From Prunella strophiata (taxonomy: Eukaryota; Chordata; Aves; Passeriformes; Prunellidae): 64,000 nt of DNA. Below are positions 49,962 through 61,365 of the stretch, piece by piece (the first letter of the stretch is position 1; each line of letters opens with the position of its first letter). The notes below the pieces were generated by a model. The model saw only the letters and a program-made list of their open reading frames with translations, made no database searches and was not told the DNA's origin. The DNA is taken from the NCBI GenBank assembly GCA_036583965.1, contig JAZBQD010000030.1, positions 109,566,162 through 109,630,161 of the forward strand. The letters are read 5' to 3'. The translations under genes were made by a program, and so were the position numbers.

Positions 49962-50014
49962 GGAGACTGCTCTCTGGATGGTTGCCTGCTTACTGCTTGC
50001 CTCTCTGCCCAGAG
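49962..50014 (+). CDS. Second B7-family gene: signal peptide exon
   Basis: This 53-base exon enters in phase 2 and leaves in phase 1. It codes E-T-A-L-W-M-V-A-C-L-L-L-A-S-L-P-R and the first base of G21, a clear signal-peptide core. The acceptor is excellent (CTCTTCTCCTTCTCATTAG) and the donor is AGAG|GTAAAT. The leader has the same exon layout as ICOSLG (short exon 1, phase-2 join, hydrophobic exon, phase-1 join). Cleavage probably occurs near residue 19-22. An alternative start at M9 within this exon would shorten the leader but still leave a hydrophobic segment. Confidence 0.8.
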
Positions 50015-51849
50015 GTAAATATTCCATAATGCACACCTAGGAATTTGCAGAGGCATTTACATGCAAACACATAAGCTGCAAGCAGAATCTTGGAGCAAAA
50101 CAGAACAAATTAATGCATTGCTTTGCATATATTTCATCACAATCCAAGGTTTGTGAGTACAGGTCACAACCCTCAGATAAACTTCTATATCCAAAAGAAG
50201 TGGTTTTCAAATTTAAGGTGTTTCAGACCCATAAACCTTTACCTATAAAGTTTATCCTGCCACATCCTTAAAAGTACACCATCATTTGAATAATACCAAA
50301 GATTACCTGGAATCTCAGCCTTTACAACCCCAAACCATCTTGCATCTGCTTAGTTCTAGCAGAGTTGACTTTCTGACATTACATTAATTAGATACCATCT
50401 TCCCTATGAAAAGGATAAACTAGTTCATGTTGTTGAGAGAACTTCACACAAGGTGCAGTTTCCTTATTGACATTTAAAGACAGCAGTAGTAAGACCTCTG
50501 TGTGTGGTCAGGACTCCTCTGTTTGCCCAGAAGTGCCTCACATTTGCCAGACACTGTGGTGGTTAAGGATGCCACACTTCACCTGGAAAACAAGGGGGGA
50601 ACAAAAAAGCCCAATCTTCATGAGCTTCCCTGCACCACACTTCAATTGCTGAAGCAGGAGTGTTTTCTCATTACAGGAATCTTACAGACTGGCTGAATTG
50701 TCACATTCAACTTCATCTTAACAGGTTCAAACATTTCAACAATATTTAAAACACATAATTAAAAAAAAAAAAAAAATCCACAAAAAAAACTCATCTCACT
50801 TTCCTCCCAACTGCAAGTGAAAGCTGTGTGGCAATATTCATCTTCTCCAGGATGGAGAACTGCCCCTTCCATGTGCAAAGCTTACTTGGTAGGTAAGATG
50901 AGCACTATTAATCCTGATTTTCATACCTCAGCAGCAGCTGCCACCATAAAAGAGCTTCAGTTTCCTGGCCAGGAAGCTCCCTGATTCCACATCTCCTGCT
51001 GCAGCAACAGCCTCAGTTAGTTATGAGCTTACCAGCACCACCAGCCTTCAGCAGGACTTTACTCTTCTTCTCAAGACTGGCTTCTATAATGCACTTGACT
51101 TGCCCCCAGAAGTCTGTTGAATTAAATAACATGGGGGCTGATTGAATAACTGTGGGCTGACTAAATAACTCATTACAGATTTCAGTCACCTGCTCTTATC
51201 CCAGCCAGCTTGAGCAGTGGCTCCTTTTTTGCCTCCTTCTGCCCCTGTTTTACCAGCTGGAAGCAGCAAGGGCAGGGTGGGCTGAACCCTGTGGGTGTTT
51301 ATAGGATCCTCACAAGTGTTACAAGGTTTGTACACCATGTCTTGGAGGAGAGGGAGTGGGTATGGCTCAGTTCAGATATGCTAAATGCTGGTGTCCTCCA
51401 TCTTTATAAAAAGAATCAAGAGGAAATAGGTGCACCTCCAAAACCAGTATCAAATGTACAGGTGTCCAGAGTCAGGAGATAGGACCCACACCCTTCCTCC
51501 CTCTTTTGCTCTTTAGGAAAATCCTCATTGTCCATTTTTCTGAGTAGAGCCACAAGCTCTGTTTATCATCTTTTCTTCATCCAAGTGCAACACCATGCAC
51601 TGCAAACTCTCTCTCTCCTCACAGCACCCTGCAGACCAGGACTTTTCCCAGCAGAAATGTCTCTCTCCCTCCTCTGCTGGAGGCTCCTTTCTTCCCCTGC
51701 CTGCCAACCCCCTGCAGCAGCCTCAGGCACATTCCTCTCCCACTGTGGTTTCCTGAACATGGTCAGTGTCAGCCAGAGCCACAATCTGCTTTCACACAGT
51801 GGCCTTGCCCCGGGGACACTGCTGAGCACAGCCCTTGCCTGTCAGGATC

Positions 51850-52350
51850 AGGATGAAAGCACTACAGTATTTCATGTTCTGGCTCAAATGTTTATTATTT
51901 CTTATCTATATTACAATCTTACAAGGTGTGAGTTCTACAGCATTCTACTAACAAGCTACAAAATGGCCCTGTATCTATCTCTACAAGGTCTTTTAAGGAA
52001 AAACTGTCCAATTAAGAAACAGCATCTAAATTATTTTTACTTTTAACCCAATAACCAACCACCCATGGCCTGCAATGTGGACTTTTCTGTCCAATGACAC
52101 AAAACCACCCAAACCCATGGAGAAGAAGGTGAAGAAGAAGGACCAGCCTCCACCCTAAAACCTCCATCTTAGCTTATATATATTACTATGTTCTAAACCC
52201 TTAAACTCTTAAGTTTTCCACCCTGTGATATCACACACTTCTATTCAAACTCCACACCCACAATCTCAGTTCTATCATTCCATTTTGGAAGTCTTCTCCA
52301 GGGCCTCAGGTCAAATGCAGTGTTCTCTTGGGGATCTGTGCCTTTCAGCA
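51850..52350 (-). mobile_element. LTR-like element, probably a solo LTR
   Basis: The left end on the + strand has TTTATTATTTCTTATCTATA, which reads as a poly-A signal region on the minus strand. It is followed by text typical of avian endogenous-retrovirus LTRs (TGTCCAATTAAGAAACAGC, AACCCAATAACCAACCACCC) and AT-rich sequence with TATATATA. No internal viral genes are present. The edges and the class are uncertain. The call rests on style, and a repeat library search would settle it. Confidence 0.4.
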
Positions 52351-52644
52351 CAGAAAGTTTTAAATTCTCAGCATCCAGGGTTCCAACATTTCCCCAGGCC
52401 CAAACAGCTCAGGGAAGGGGCTCAGGCTGCTCCCTCCCCTCCTTCATCCAGCAGTGGCCCCTCGAGGTGTGCTGGGGACAGCTGGTGGCCCTGCCTGGGT
52501 GTGTCACTAACTTGCAGGGCCTGGGGATTGAAGGGTGAGACATGCTGGGGCAGGAAGGGCACAGTCCAGGGGAGGCTGAGCTTTGTAATAATTCAAGTGC
52601 TCTTTGAGAAGCAAAACCTGGTCAGCAGCTGATCCATTCTGAAA

Positions 52645-52852
52645 ATTACAGAACCACAGAACCAATTAGGTTGGAAAGACCTCTGAGATCATCAAGTCCA
52701 ACCTGTGACCAAACACCCACTTTGTCAACCAGATCATGGCACTGAGTGCCACGTCCAGTCTTCCCTTAAACACCTCCAGGGGTGGTGATTCCACCACCTC
52801 CCTGGGCAGCCTCTTCCCAGGTCTGATCACCCTGTGAAGAATTCTTTGTCAT
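52645..52852 (-). mobile_element. CR1 LINE 3' end, minus strand
   Basis: Reverse-oriented CR1 tail: CACAGAACCAATTAGGTTGG, AAAGACCTCTGAGATCATCA, AGTCCAACC, CACCTCCAGGGGTGGTGATT, CCACCACCTCCCTGGGCAGC and GAAGAATTCTTTGT. It is well preserved. Confidence 0.93.
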
Positions 52853-54647
52853 GGCCAAGCCATAATGACTGAATGGCTCAGCTCTCCACACAACAAGGGG
52901 ATTCTCCTTCCACCACTAACCACAAAAAACTCTTGGGATATGTATTTTTTCAGCTAAAAGCTGACATTGTTGGGCAAACTGGGCCGTGATTTTCAGCTGA
53001 AAACTCTGAAAACCAGAGAAAAGCAGATGTGTGGTGATAGAGTTATAACTGAAGACATTTACTTGGCTCTCAGGTTCAGCTGTCTGGATCCTGCTTTTCC
53101 TTCTGCTTTCATGTCTGGATAAACACAGTGTGACACCAAAGAAGGCTGATTGATATGGGAACAGAGGCCTGAGCATGTGACAAGCTGAGCCATGGCTGTT
53201 GTCACTCACTTCAAGGGGAAACTGGAGCTCTCTTTGGTCTTTAGCCTGACATATGCAGAGAGCTGATGCAAGCCAGGAACACAGGAGTGACCCCACTGCA
53301 ATCAAGAATATTTATTTCAATATTGAGTCTAACTACTTGCCCTACTATGCTTCACAAAACTTGGGCCATGGAAGCAAATTGAGTTGTTCCACAGTGAATT
53401 TTAGCTTTTCTTTTTGGTGCAGTCACAGACTCACACTGTTTTTGTTCTGCTCTGTGCTGAGAATAACCTTTTTATCCAAATTAATTAATCTACATTTTAA
53501 TTTATAATATTATTTTATGCAACAGATTTGGTCAGAGTGCTAATTTAAGCCCACATTCTGTGCTGGAAATACCTAGTTGTTTATGCTTTATAAATTCATA
53601 AAAACCTTCTTCATTACCCAGTCTACCCTAGAAAATGTAGCACTACAGTCTGATAGGAATTATCCTACCTGATAGTGGCAGACTCACCCATTTTTGCAAG
53701 TTTGAGTATGCTTTTAGCTAACTTGGAAGGATTTATAGAAATAATTGGCACCAAAGTTATTAAATGAACAGTGAGTGTAAGTGGGGTGCAGCTGGCTGCC
53801 TGCCCTGCCTGTGCCCCTGTTTGCAGGATACCTTCATCCTGGCTCTTGCATGTGCTAGAATTGGTTGAGAAGGTTGGGAAGGTTGATAACACCTCTGCCT
53901 GATGTCAGGGACACCCACCAAGGTCTTGGAAAAACCATTTATCTAAAGTGGGAATGACAGACTCTTCTTTCTGGCTGCTGCAGATTAACACCAAGGAATG
54001 TGAGAGACCAGATAGGGATCAGCAAGAGTGCACCAAGCCAGACCTGCAGAAAAAAGCTCTTTTCTGTCAGACCCTCTGCAAGATTTTGCAGGGGAAGGGG
54101 GATGGGAGCCCCCAACACATTGCTTAGAAGTTGGGAATCATGATCTGGTAGACAAATAATGGGAGCTGTGGGAGACCAAACTCATCCAGGATTTTCTTCC
54201 TGGTCTAGCACTGTTTTCACACTTCTCCTTTTTTTTCAGCCAGACTTCCTGCAAAACCAGAACTTGTTTAATCATATCTGCCCACCCCCACTTCCCTGCA
54301 TCCTCTTTTCCTCTTGTGAATTGACCTATTAATTAATAAGTCAATTAGACACCTAATCCCAAAGACTGAGATTCCCAAAAGCTAGAAGAAAAATCACCAG
54401 CTAAGGAGACAAGCAGAAACAATCTCAAGCAAAAGCCACACTTCCAAAGCGGAGGCAACTTGCACATATCAACATCTGTCCTGCTGCACAGCTGGCTGGG
54501 CTCTGAGCACACATGGCCCTCCTGGCTGGAAACAGGAGAATTTGGGAGGGAGAGTGGCAATAATGATGTGGTGAAGCCAAATTATAGGAACCCTGGTGCC
54601 CCTGTATCTGCTGCACACTGTCTGGAGCTGTCTGGGTTTTATTCCAG

Positions 54648-54989
54648 GTCAGCTGGACACCACGTGCCACGCATTTGTTGGAGAAACTGTGGTTCTGCCT
54701 TGCACCAGCAGCCCTCCTGGAGAGCTGAGCCTCTCCAGGTCAATGCTCTACTGGCAGATTGGCACCAAGCAGCTGGTGCACTTCTTTCAGAATGGGCAGG
54801 ACTCACTGGAGGGCCAGGATGAAAAGTTCCACGGCAGAACCAGTCTTTTTCTGGACCAGATGAAGCATGGCAACTTTTCCTTAAAGATCTCCAATGTCCA
54901 GTTATGGGATGATGCTGAATATTCCTGCATCTACAGACAGACTGAGAACCACCAAACAAAGAAATCTACAATTAAACTCAATGTATCAG
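54648..54989 (+). CDS. Second B7-family gene: IgV domain exon
   Basis: This 342-base exon (phase 1 in and out) codes residues 22-134. The V-set disulfide pair is C39 (VVLPC) and C114 (AEYSC). LYWQ sits at 54-57, the same coordinates as C39 and YWQ in ICOSLG. The middle, LVHFFQNG then QDEKFHGRTSLF and GNFSLKISNVQL, resembles the B7 pattern of VTCN1 and CD276/HHLA2 (LVH..., QDE.F.GRT, GN.SL...NVQL) as I recall it. Sequons are N96 and N132. An odd cysteine, C27, lies near the mature N terminus. The acceptor GGGTTTTATTCCAG and donor ATCAG|GTAAGA fit. The open frame extends upstream through the acceptor without a start, and I treat that part as intron. The protein should be a T-cell costimulatory or coinhibitory ligand, but the exact orthologue is unresolved. 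Confidence 0.88.
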
Positions 54990-56147
54990 GTAAGATTTTT
55001 TTTTAGTACAGAGGAGTGAGTTGAGGGCACCATTTCTTGTTGATAAGCCATGTGCAGCCATTGAGAGGGATGACTTCAATTTTTAAAGCAATTTTTCACT
55101 CAGTTTCATTCTGTTCCTTACTTTTGTTGAAAGAATATGTGAGAAAGAAAAGATAAATCCTCTTTGTTAAGATTCAGCACTTCAGGACTCCTAAAGGCAA
55201 GGCACCTGCCTCTTCATCCTCCCTTTGAGGAAACATTAAGGAACAATGTCCCCAAATTTAAGCATCTGGTTAGTTATGGGTTTGTTTTTGATCCACTTTG
55301 CCCCAGAGGAGCAGCACAGTTAATTTCATTGTTTGCACGTGGATCTGTGAAGCAGAAGTTTAATCTCTGGCAATTGGATCCAAAGTCCAGGTCACAGACC
55401 CTTTCAGAGGAATGACAGCCACTTGCTGCTTCCCTTTTCCCTTGCAGCTGGAAAATGTGGATCTGGTGGCATGGCTGGACAGATGCAACAAGAATTTTTA
55501 TTTTTCCTCCTTAGGAAAATGAGTGAGACCATAACACAAGTTTGAATAATGCCAAACGTGTTTGAACTGCTTACAAGCATAGCAACCAGAAGGATGAGGT
55601 ATTGAGTTTGACCAGCTGATCAACTGAAAAAGAAAATAAAAAAAATAAGGGATACACATCAAAACAAATCATACATTTTTAAGGTGTCTTGCTTGAATAA
55701 ATCAGCTGGAAACTTTCATTATGCTCAGCCACATAGATTTTCTTCTGCTTAAAACAAAAAGAATTCTTTTAAAATAATATAAATATTTTAATATCTTTCT
55801 TTTAATGCCCATAATTCTCAAGAGAAGAATGTTTTCAAAATGTAAAGTGAAATAATATTTGTTCAAAAAATTTCAAAGCAAAATGTTTTGCAGTTTTTGA
55901 AATGAAAAAAAAAAAAAAAAAGATGTTTTGAAAATGCAGAATGAAAAATATTTCCCTCATTCTAAATTTTGGGAGCATTAAGGTGTCTTTGAAATTATTC
56001 TGTGATCATACTTAAATTTTCAGTTTGTTTGACAAATGTAAAAAAAAAAAAAATAAATAACATTAACCCTTAGATCAATTATCAGTAAAACAGAAAAAGT
56101 TCCAGGCTCAAACAATTAACCTTGATTATTGTGGGGTTTTTTCCCAG
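54990..56147 (+). other. Intron after the IgV exon, with a candidate alternative terminal exon
   Basis: The stretch is about 1.16 kb. At 55448 a very good acceptor (CCCTTTTCCCTTGCAG) opens a phase-1 frame that codes A-G-K-C-G-S-G-G-M-A-G-Q and about 20 more residues, then stops at 55543-55545. Used as a last exon, it would make a truncated, probably secreted IgV product. The rest is AT-rich with an A-run at about 55903-55921. No IgC domain was found. Confidence 0.45.
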
Positions 56148-56183
56148 CTCCACCTAGGATTGAGGAGCCACCTTCCCCTTCTG
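56148..56183 (+). CDS. Second B7-family gene: candidate short stalk exon
   Basis: This 36-base exon (phase 1 in and out) completes A135 and codes PPRIEEPPSPS. It is a proline-rich, acidic, stalk- or hinge-like segment with no Ig features. The acceptor (GGGGTTTTTTCCCAG) and donor (TTCTG|GTAAGG) are both strong, and the phases match the IgV exon. In a typical B7 gene an IgC exon of about 280 bases would be expected here. The small exon could be a genuine stalk, an alternative exon or a chance match. After this exon, about 146 residues are accounted for. Confidence 0.5.
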
Positions 56184-56537
56184 GTAAGGCAACACTCCTT
56201 AACTTGCAAGTGTCTGGGTGATTATCCTGTGCTTTATTTTGTGTTGGCAAGATTGGCAAAGATGTCCTGAATAGAGAAAGTCCAATAAACTTGGGGTGCT
56301 TGTTCTCCCTCACTAATCCTGGCAAAATACAGCTGTCCCAGACAGGGAAAAACATCTCCACCACTGAGAGAAACCCAGAGCACAGGGAGAAGAAGGCTGA
56401 AGTGCCAGGAGTCTCGAGTCCATGAGGACACTCACCAGTATGGGCACCATAAAAATCACTGAAAAGCAAGTGACACAGAAGCCACTCCATTCTGGGAGTT
56501 AAGGCCTTTGTAAATTACCTTGGTGTGAATCAACCAC

Positions 56538-56785
56538 AGGATCATCAAGGCTGTGAGACACCTGCAAGGTCATCCAGCCCCACCACCATCAACCCTCAAC
56601 CCTGTCCCCAGGTGCCACATCCAGGTGCCTCTTGAGCACTTCCAGAGACAGGGATTCCACCACCTCCCTGGGCAACTTCTTCCAATGCCTAGAACCACTC
56701 TTTCAGTGATTTTTTTTTTTTTTTTTCTAATGTCTGATCTGAATGTCCCTGACATAATTTAAAGCCATTTCCTCTCATCCTTTCA
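56538..56785 (-). mobile_element. CR1 LINE 3' end, minus strand
   Basis: Reverse CR1 text: AAGGTCATCCAGCCCCACCA, CAGGTGCCACATCCAGGTGC, ATTCCACCACCTCCCTGGGC, and CATTTCCTCTCATCC beyond a T-run at about 56709-56726 that interrupts the copy. Confidence 0.9.
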
Positions 56786-56896
56786 TTTGAGATATGGTAG
56801 AAGTGACCAACCCCCACCTAACTACAACTTCTTCTCAGGTAGTTCTAAAGTTAAACTACCAGATCAAGAGACCTGGGGGGGTCCTTTTGGTAATAA

Positions 56897-56901
<5 letters not shown>

Positions 56902-56927
<26 letters not shown>

Positions 56928-56949
56928 CAAAAACAAAAAAAAAAAAAAA
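56902..56949. repeat. A-rich homopolymer tract
   Basis: A 26-base A-run is followed by CAAAAAC and a further A-run. Confidence 0.95.
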
Positions 56950-58962
56950 CCATAATTAATGAGTCCACATAAGCTCTTCTGGGAAATTAAGGTAGATTTC
57001 ATCCAAAGGCAATATTGCAATATAGTACAGATGTTATTATCTAGGTTTATTCATTACAGAGAAGTAACTACACAGAGGTAATTTCTAAACACTTCTGGAG
57101 TGAATTCAATGCAGAAGGGATGTCCAGCTTCTAGACACTATTGTCAGTAAGTTCTTCCCTAAAAATCTTCCTTGCAAGCCAAATGATTCTTATTAGAGCT
57201 ACAAAATCTTAAATTGGCATTAAACCTATAACACTTTGTCATATATAATCAACAGCAGCAGTTTTATTTCAATCAGTGGGGCTGGAAGATATGATCCTTT
57301 ACATAGCAATTATTATATTACAGTTAATGTGATAAGTTCAGCCACACTATGACATTACAGACAGATTAGGGTGCCATAAACTCAAATAGAAACTAAGAAA
57401 GAGAAATGTTCCAGTGTTTTATCTCATGATCACACAGAAGAAGAAAAAAACACTAAAAAACAGTTCTTGTGCCTGATGAGCAAAAAACAACTTGAAAAAA
57501 TACAGGAAATATCCATTTTTAGACCTAAGCTAGGTAGTCTAGCTGGCCCAAAGGTCTTTAAAAAACATCAAGTTAAATTCAAGATGGTTATAATATGCTT
57601 TCCCATTGCTTTATTGAAGCAAATAGAACAGGAATTAGAATATCTCCAGCTGTTACCTTCCACAAGAAATCAGAAATTATTGAGGGTCAAACTTCTTAAT
57701 GCAGAAGCAGTGGAAGATTCTCAAAACCAAATGTAAGTGGTATTTAAATGAGATAGTTGTATAAAAGTTTGACTCAGCCAAAACCTTCCTGACAACTATC
57801 CCTGAATATAAACTGTTTCTTATAATGAAAAAGCATTTTCATTGAGGAAGAAAACAAATAAATTATTGAAACAAAAGGGGAGTGTTTCACTTTAGGAGTA
57901 CAAACTGAAACACACACCTTTGACACCTGATGGTCCTTGTACTTCAGGATTTTGAGGGACTTGGGGATGAGGACAGAACAAAAGCATAACTTTTTAAGTG
58001 TAATTTTTTGCAAAAAGGGTAAATATATTTCCTATTGTCAACTTCTTTTAAAGAAAATCATCAGCCACAGCTCCACCCCTTTTTTTTTAGTATTATTTTC
58101 AGCAATTTCTTAAGCAAGAGAGAAGGGGAATCTGTTTTATATTAGCTGTTATTTCAGAGGGGACTTAGGAAAATTAGAAAATGACCTGCTGAGGCATTAT
58201 ATACAGAAACAGTTCTCACATTTCACAGTCAACCAGATCAACAATTACTATTTTTACGTAAAACAGAAACAATTTTCATCTGTTTCACTATGGCTACACA
58301 TCTGTTTGTTTGCTGCATGGATTATTTTTCCCAACTACTTTAACGAGTTGAATTTTACTTTCACTCCGAGTGTCTTGCAAGACTCATTCTGGGTCAATAA
58401 AACTAGTTTGACTTTTTTCTGGGAAAAATTAAAGGGCCTGGGCCTGGAAGAAGACACAAAAGGCCAGGAGGCTTGTTGTTACAACCCTACATTTATTTCA
58501 AAGCATTACTGAGGACTACCTGATGTTTACTTGCTCTCTACACATTAATATCACAAACTCCTTCCAGGAACAGGGGGGAAGGACCCTGGCTAGAGATAAA
58601 TTAACTGCAATGAGATACTGACAGCAACAGGAGCAGCCCTCAGGTATATACAAACCAATATATGAGAGAAGGACTTGGAACACTTATAGGAAAAAATATC
58701 TTCTTTTAAGTCAGGGGTTGAAAATCTCTTTTTACTTGTGTACTACATCCAGCACAGGTTGAAGGTACCACCTGTGCCAAGGGTAATTTGTGTCCTTTGT
58801 CCACGTTGTGGGTTTTGTACCAAGAGTGGCCCATAGTGCTGCTACCACCTAAAGTGTGTGTGACCTAGATTTTTTAATATTTATTACCATTGTTTATGGA
58901 CTCTTAATCAAAACACCTCCCTCAGACCATGAGTAGGAAGAATTAAAATGTATTTTCATCCT

Positions 58963-59068
58963 AAAATCATAGAATGGCTTGGGCTAGAAGGCATTTCAAA
59001 GATCCCACAGTTCCCACCCCCCTGCCATGGGCAGGGACAGCTCCCACTAAACAGCTGGCTGGTTCTTG
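58963..59068 (-). mobile_element. CR1 LINE 3' terminal fragment, minus strand
   Basis: Short reverse CR1 end: AAATCATAGAATGGCTTGGG, CTAGAAGGCATTTCAAAGAT and CCTGCCATGGGCAGGGACAG. Only about 100 bases remain. Confidence 0.88.
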
Positions 59069-59335
59069 CTTTTCTGTCAGGATTTTAAACAAAGATCTTA
59101 GTCTTCCAGAAAAGTTGCACTCATTGTTGCTGAGTTTCTGCACCTTTTCTGTGAAAAAAGAAAAAAATTATTTGTCCCAATACCTTGAGACTGTTTTGTC
59201 TGGACTCTGTACAGACACACAAAAGGAGACTTTTGAAAATGAGCCCAAATCCATTGTTTTAAAAACAATCCTCCATCAATTCATTCATGTAAAATGTGTC
59301 ATGCAAACTTACAATACATTTTTTTTTTTGTCAAG

Positions 59336-59481
59336 CCATCACTTACATGCTGACTTTCTCTTCTTCAATTTTTCAGAGCAGAATCAGATTCCCTCCTGGA
59401 AGCCCCATGGATGTGCCATGTCTGGCTGTGCTTCCCCTCTCTTCCCTCCTCCTGGTTCCCCTGGGGCTTTGGCACTTGTAA
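59336..59481 (+). CDS. Candidate hydrophobic C-terminal exon of the second B7 gene
   Basis: One frame reads a basic/proline/glycine linker (SRIRFPPGSPMD), then a 20-residue hydrophobic segment (CLAVLPLSS, LLLVPLGLWHL) ending directly at a TAA (59479-59481). The composition resembles a GPI-attachment signal or a tail-less membrane anchor. To join in phase 1 it needs the AAG acceptor at 59333-59335 after a long T-run. The better CAG acceptor at 59376 would put a phase-1 transcript in a different, non-hydrophobic frame. Pyrimidine-rich DNA often codes hydrophobic residues by chance, so this is a weak candidate. Confidence 0.18.
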
Positions 59482-61221
59482 CAGGGGAAGCCAACCTTGT
59501 CTTTGGGAAGTTCTCCTCACCAGAGGACCTTTCTGGGCAGGACAGGTGTGTGGGGTCAGTGTGACACCTGCTCCAGATCACCAAGAGCTGAGAACAGACC
59601 AAGCATTAGGTGTTTCCATCCCACGTTCTGGTGTTCCACAAAACCAAGGGCAGCAAAACTCTGAGGTGGCAAGTCTGCTTTTGCATTTGTTTCTTGGAGT
59701 CCAGTTTAGTGCTGCCAGGATATACAAGTTTGTGTTGGATTGTGTGGGTTTGCTTTAATGACAGGATAAAAGGCTCACAAAACTCCAGGATGAGACTAGA
59801 GCTGATCCCAGTGAGATCTTCTGCCTTTCATCTGCTGTCCTTCAAGACAACTGAAAGGAGGAGTGGGGGTAACTACTCTCTGTGTCAGAAAAAAAACAGA
59901 AGTAGGAAGAGGCTCCATTTTGTGAAATGTAAGGATGGAAAACTTGTGAAACTTGATTCTGTGGAACTTCAACTTCTGTTTTCACTCCTAAGCGTCATGG
60001 GCTATGAGTAAGAACCCTTTTTTTCCACAAGAAATGTAGTTTTTCTTAAGCAGAAGGGTGAAGCCGACTGAGAACAAGGGTAGAAGTTCATAAAATATCC
60101 ACATAGAGGAAGGAAGTGATGTATAGCTATAAAATCCACAGCTAAATAAGCCAAAAAAATCAGAAGGCTGAATTCAGTATTATCTTTTTTTTTTTTTTTG
60201 TCATGAAATATGGCAAAGTAGTATTCTTAAGCTGGAACTGTGCAATGAGAAATTGTTACTGTGACAAGTGTTACTTCTTTAAAAACAGTACCTTTGGAGA
60301 GGGAAAAAATATTTAAAAACTCATCAGAATAATTGTAACTGATACCTATGCAAACTAAAGTGGGTTTATTTCTAGAAATCTTCCATTCAGGTAGCAGAGG
60401 TGTCCTGTGCAAAACTTGGGTTGAAAGGATCCTGCATACAAACAAGGAAGGAAGTGCAGAAGTTTTTTTTCAGGCCAGAAGCTGCAACTACCCTGTTTCA
60501 CAACCAAAAAGCATCCAGAGAACAGAGCTGGTGACCAGCAGTGATGACCAGCAGTGACTGAACATGCTGAGCCCTCAGGCAGGGGAATGACTCATGAGGA
60601 TGCTCACAAACTCACTTTGATTTGGAATAGTTGCACCATTTTCATTTTTTTTCCAATGGAGAGACGAGATTGTTTTGCAAGGAAGGGACAGAATAAATCA
60701 GAGCTTAAAAGGGACGTAGAGGAGACAATTACCTTTGAACTTCTTAACTAAAGGCACTTTCTCCATGGTGGGGAAGAGATAAAACATCCCACACACGACC
60801 TGTAGTGGTGCTGCAGTGAAGCTCAGCTGATATTTGGATACCCTGAGTACAGAGCAGCTCCGTGCAACAGCTGGGGTCCAACTGCACAGAGAGATCTGGC
60901 TGTAAGAATTGTACATACTGGGACTGTCTTTTTGTGTCCCACTCTCCAAATGTTTGTCTCAGAGTTTGTGTATTTTTCAAGACACAATTTGATTACAAAT
61001 AAAAACCTGAAATAAAACCAAAAACACTGGTGAGAGCAATCACTTGGTCTGTAAGAGTTCTTTATTTGTATTTCAGTTAGAGAGGCTCCTCTGCAATCAG
61101 AAGCAACATCTATGTGGTTTAGTTGGCCTTAAAAGTCTGGACTGCCTGCCCTCATTTCAAGGACTCTATGACTTCTAAAAATCTGATAGCCACTTATCAG
61201 CCCAGCATTTCTCAGGAATTG
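59482..61221. other. Nothing recognised
   Basis: AT-rich sequence with a T-run at about 60185-60199. Open frames, including a 133-codon one at 59610-60011, show no Ig or other domain pattern. Confidence 0.5.
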
Positions 61222-61365
61222 TAGAATCCCAGAATAGCTGAGGCTGGAAAAGATCATCAAGTTCAACACTTAACTCAGCACTGCCAAGTCCACCATTAAA
61301 TCATGTCCCTCAGAGCCACATCTACACATCTTTTAAATTCCCCCAGGCGTGGCAGTTCAGTTAAA
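61222..61365 (-). mobile_element. CR1 LINE 3' end, minus strand
   Basis: Reverse CR1 text: GTAGAATCCCAGAATAGCTG, AGGCTGGAAAAGATCATCAA, GTTCAACACTTAACTCAGCA and CACCATTAAATCATGTCCCT. Confidence 0.9.

Larger units (their letters stand above)
50015..54647 (+). other. Intron between the signal and IgV exons of the second B7 gene
   Basis: The intron is about 4.6 kb. It contains an LTR-like block (51.85-52.35 kb) and a minus-strand CR1 (52645-52852), listed separately, and an A-run at 50760-50776. A 172-codon open frame at 51528-52046 overlaps the LTR-like block and is not considered a gene. An imperfect palindrome lies near 54319-54346 (TATTAATTAATA core). Confidence 0.6.
56184..58962. other. Downstream intron or intergenic DNA, no IgC exon seen
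   Basis: The stretch holds a minus-strand CR1 (56538-56785), a long A-rich tract (56902-56949) and AT-rich sequence. Open frames at 57467-57736 and 58306-58512 have no Ig cysteine/tryptophan pattern or other recognisable domain. Confidence 0.5.

Noticed and set aside
51528..52046. 172-codon + strand open frame
   Set aside because: It overlaps an LTR-like block inside an intron of the second B7 gene and has no homology I recognise.
54575..54647. Upstream in-frame extension of the second gene's IgV exon (VPLYLLHTVWSCLGF), which looks like a leader
   Set aside because: It has no ATG in frame before the stop at 54572-54574. An AG at 54646-54647 and the separate signal exon at 49962 give a complete leader in the right phase.
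59610..60011. 133-codon + strand open frame considered as an IgC or tail exon
   Set aside because: The cysteine and tryptophan spacing does not fit an Ig domain, and the frame looks random.
60348..60557. Frame containing C-K-T-W and SCNYP considered as an IgC remnant
   Set aside because: Spacing and surrounding residues do not match C-set patterns, and there is no proper phase-1 splice pair.
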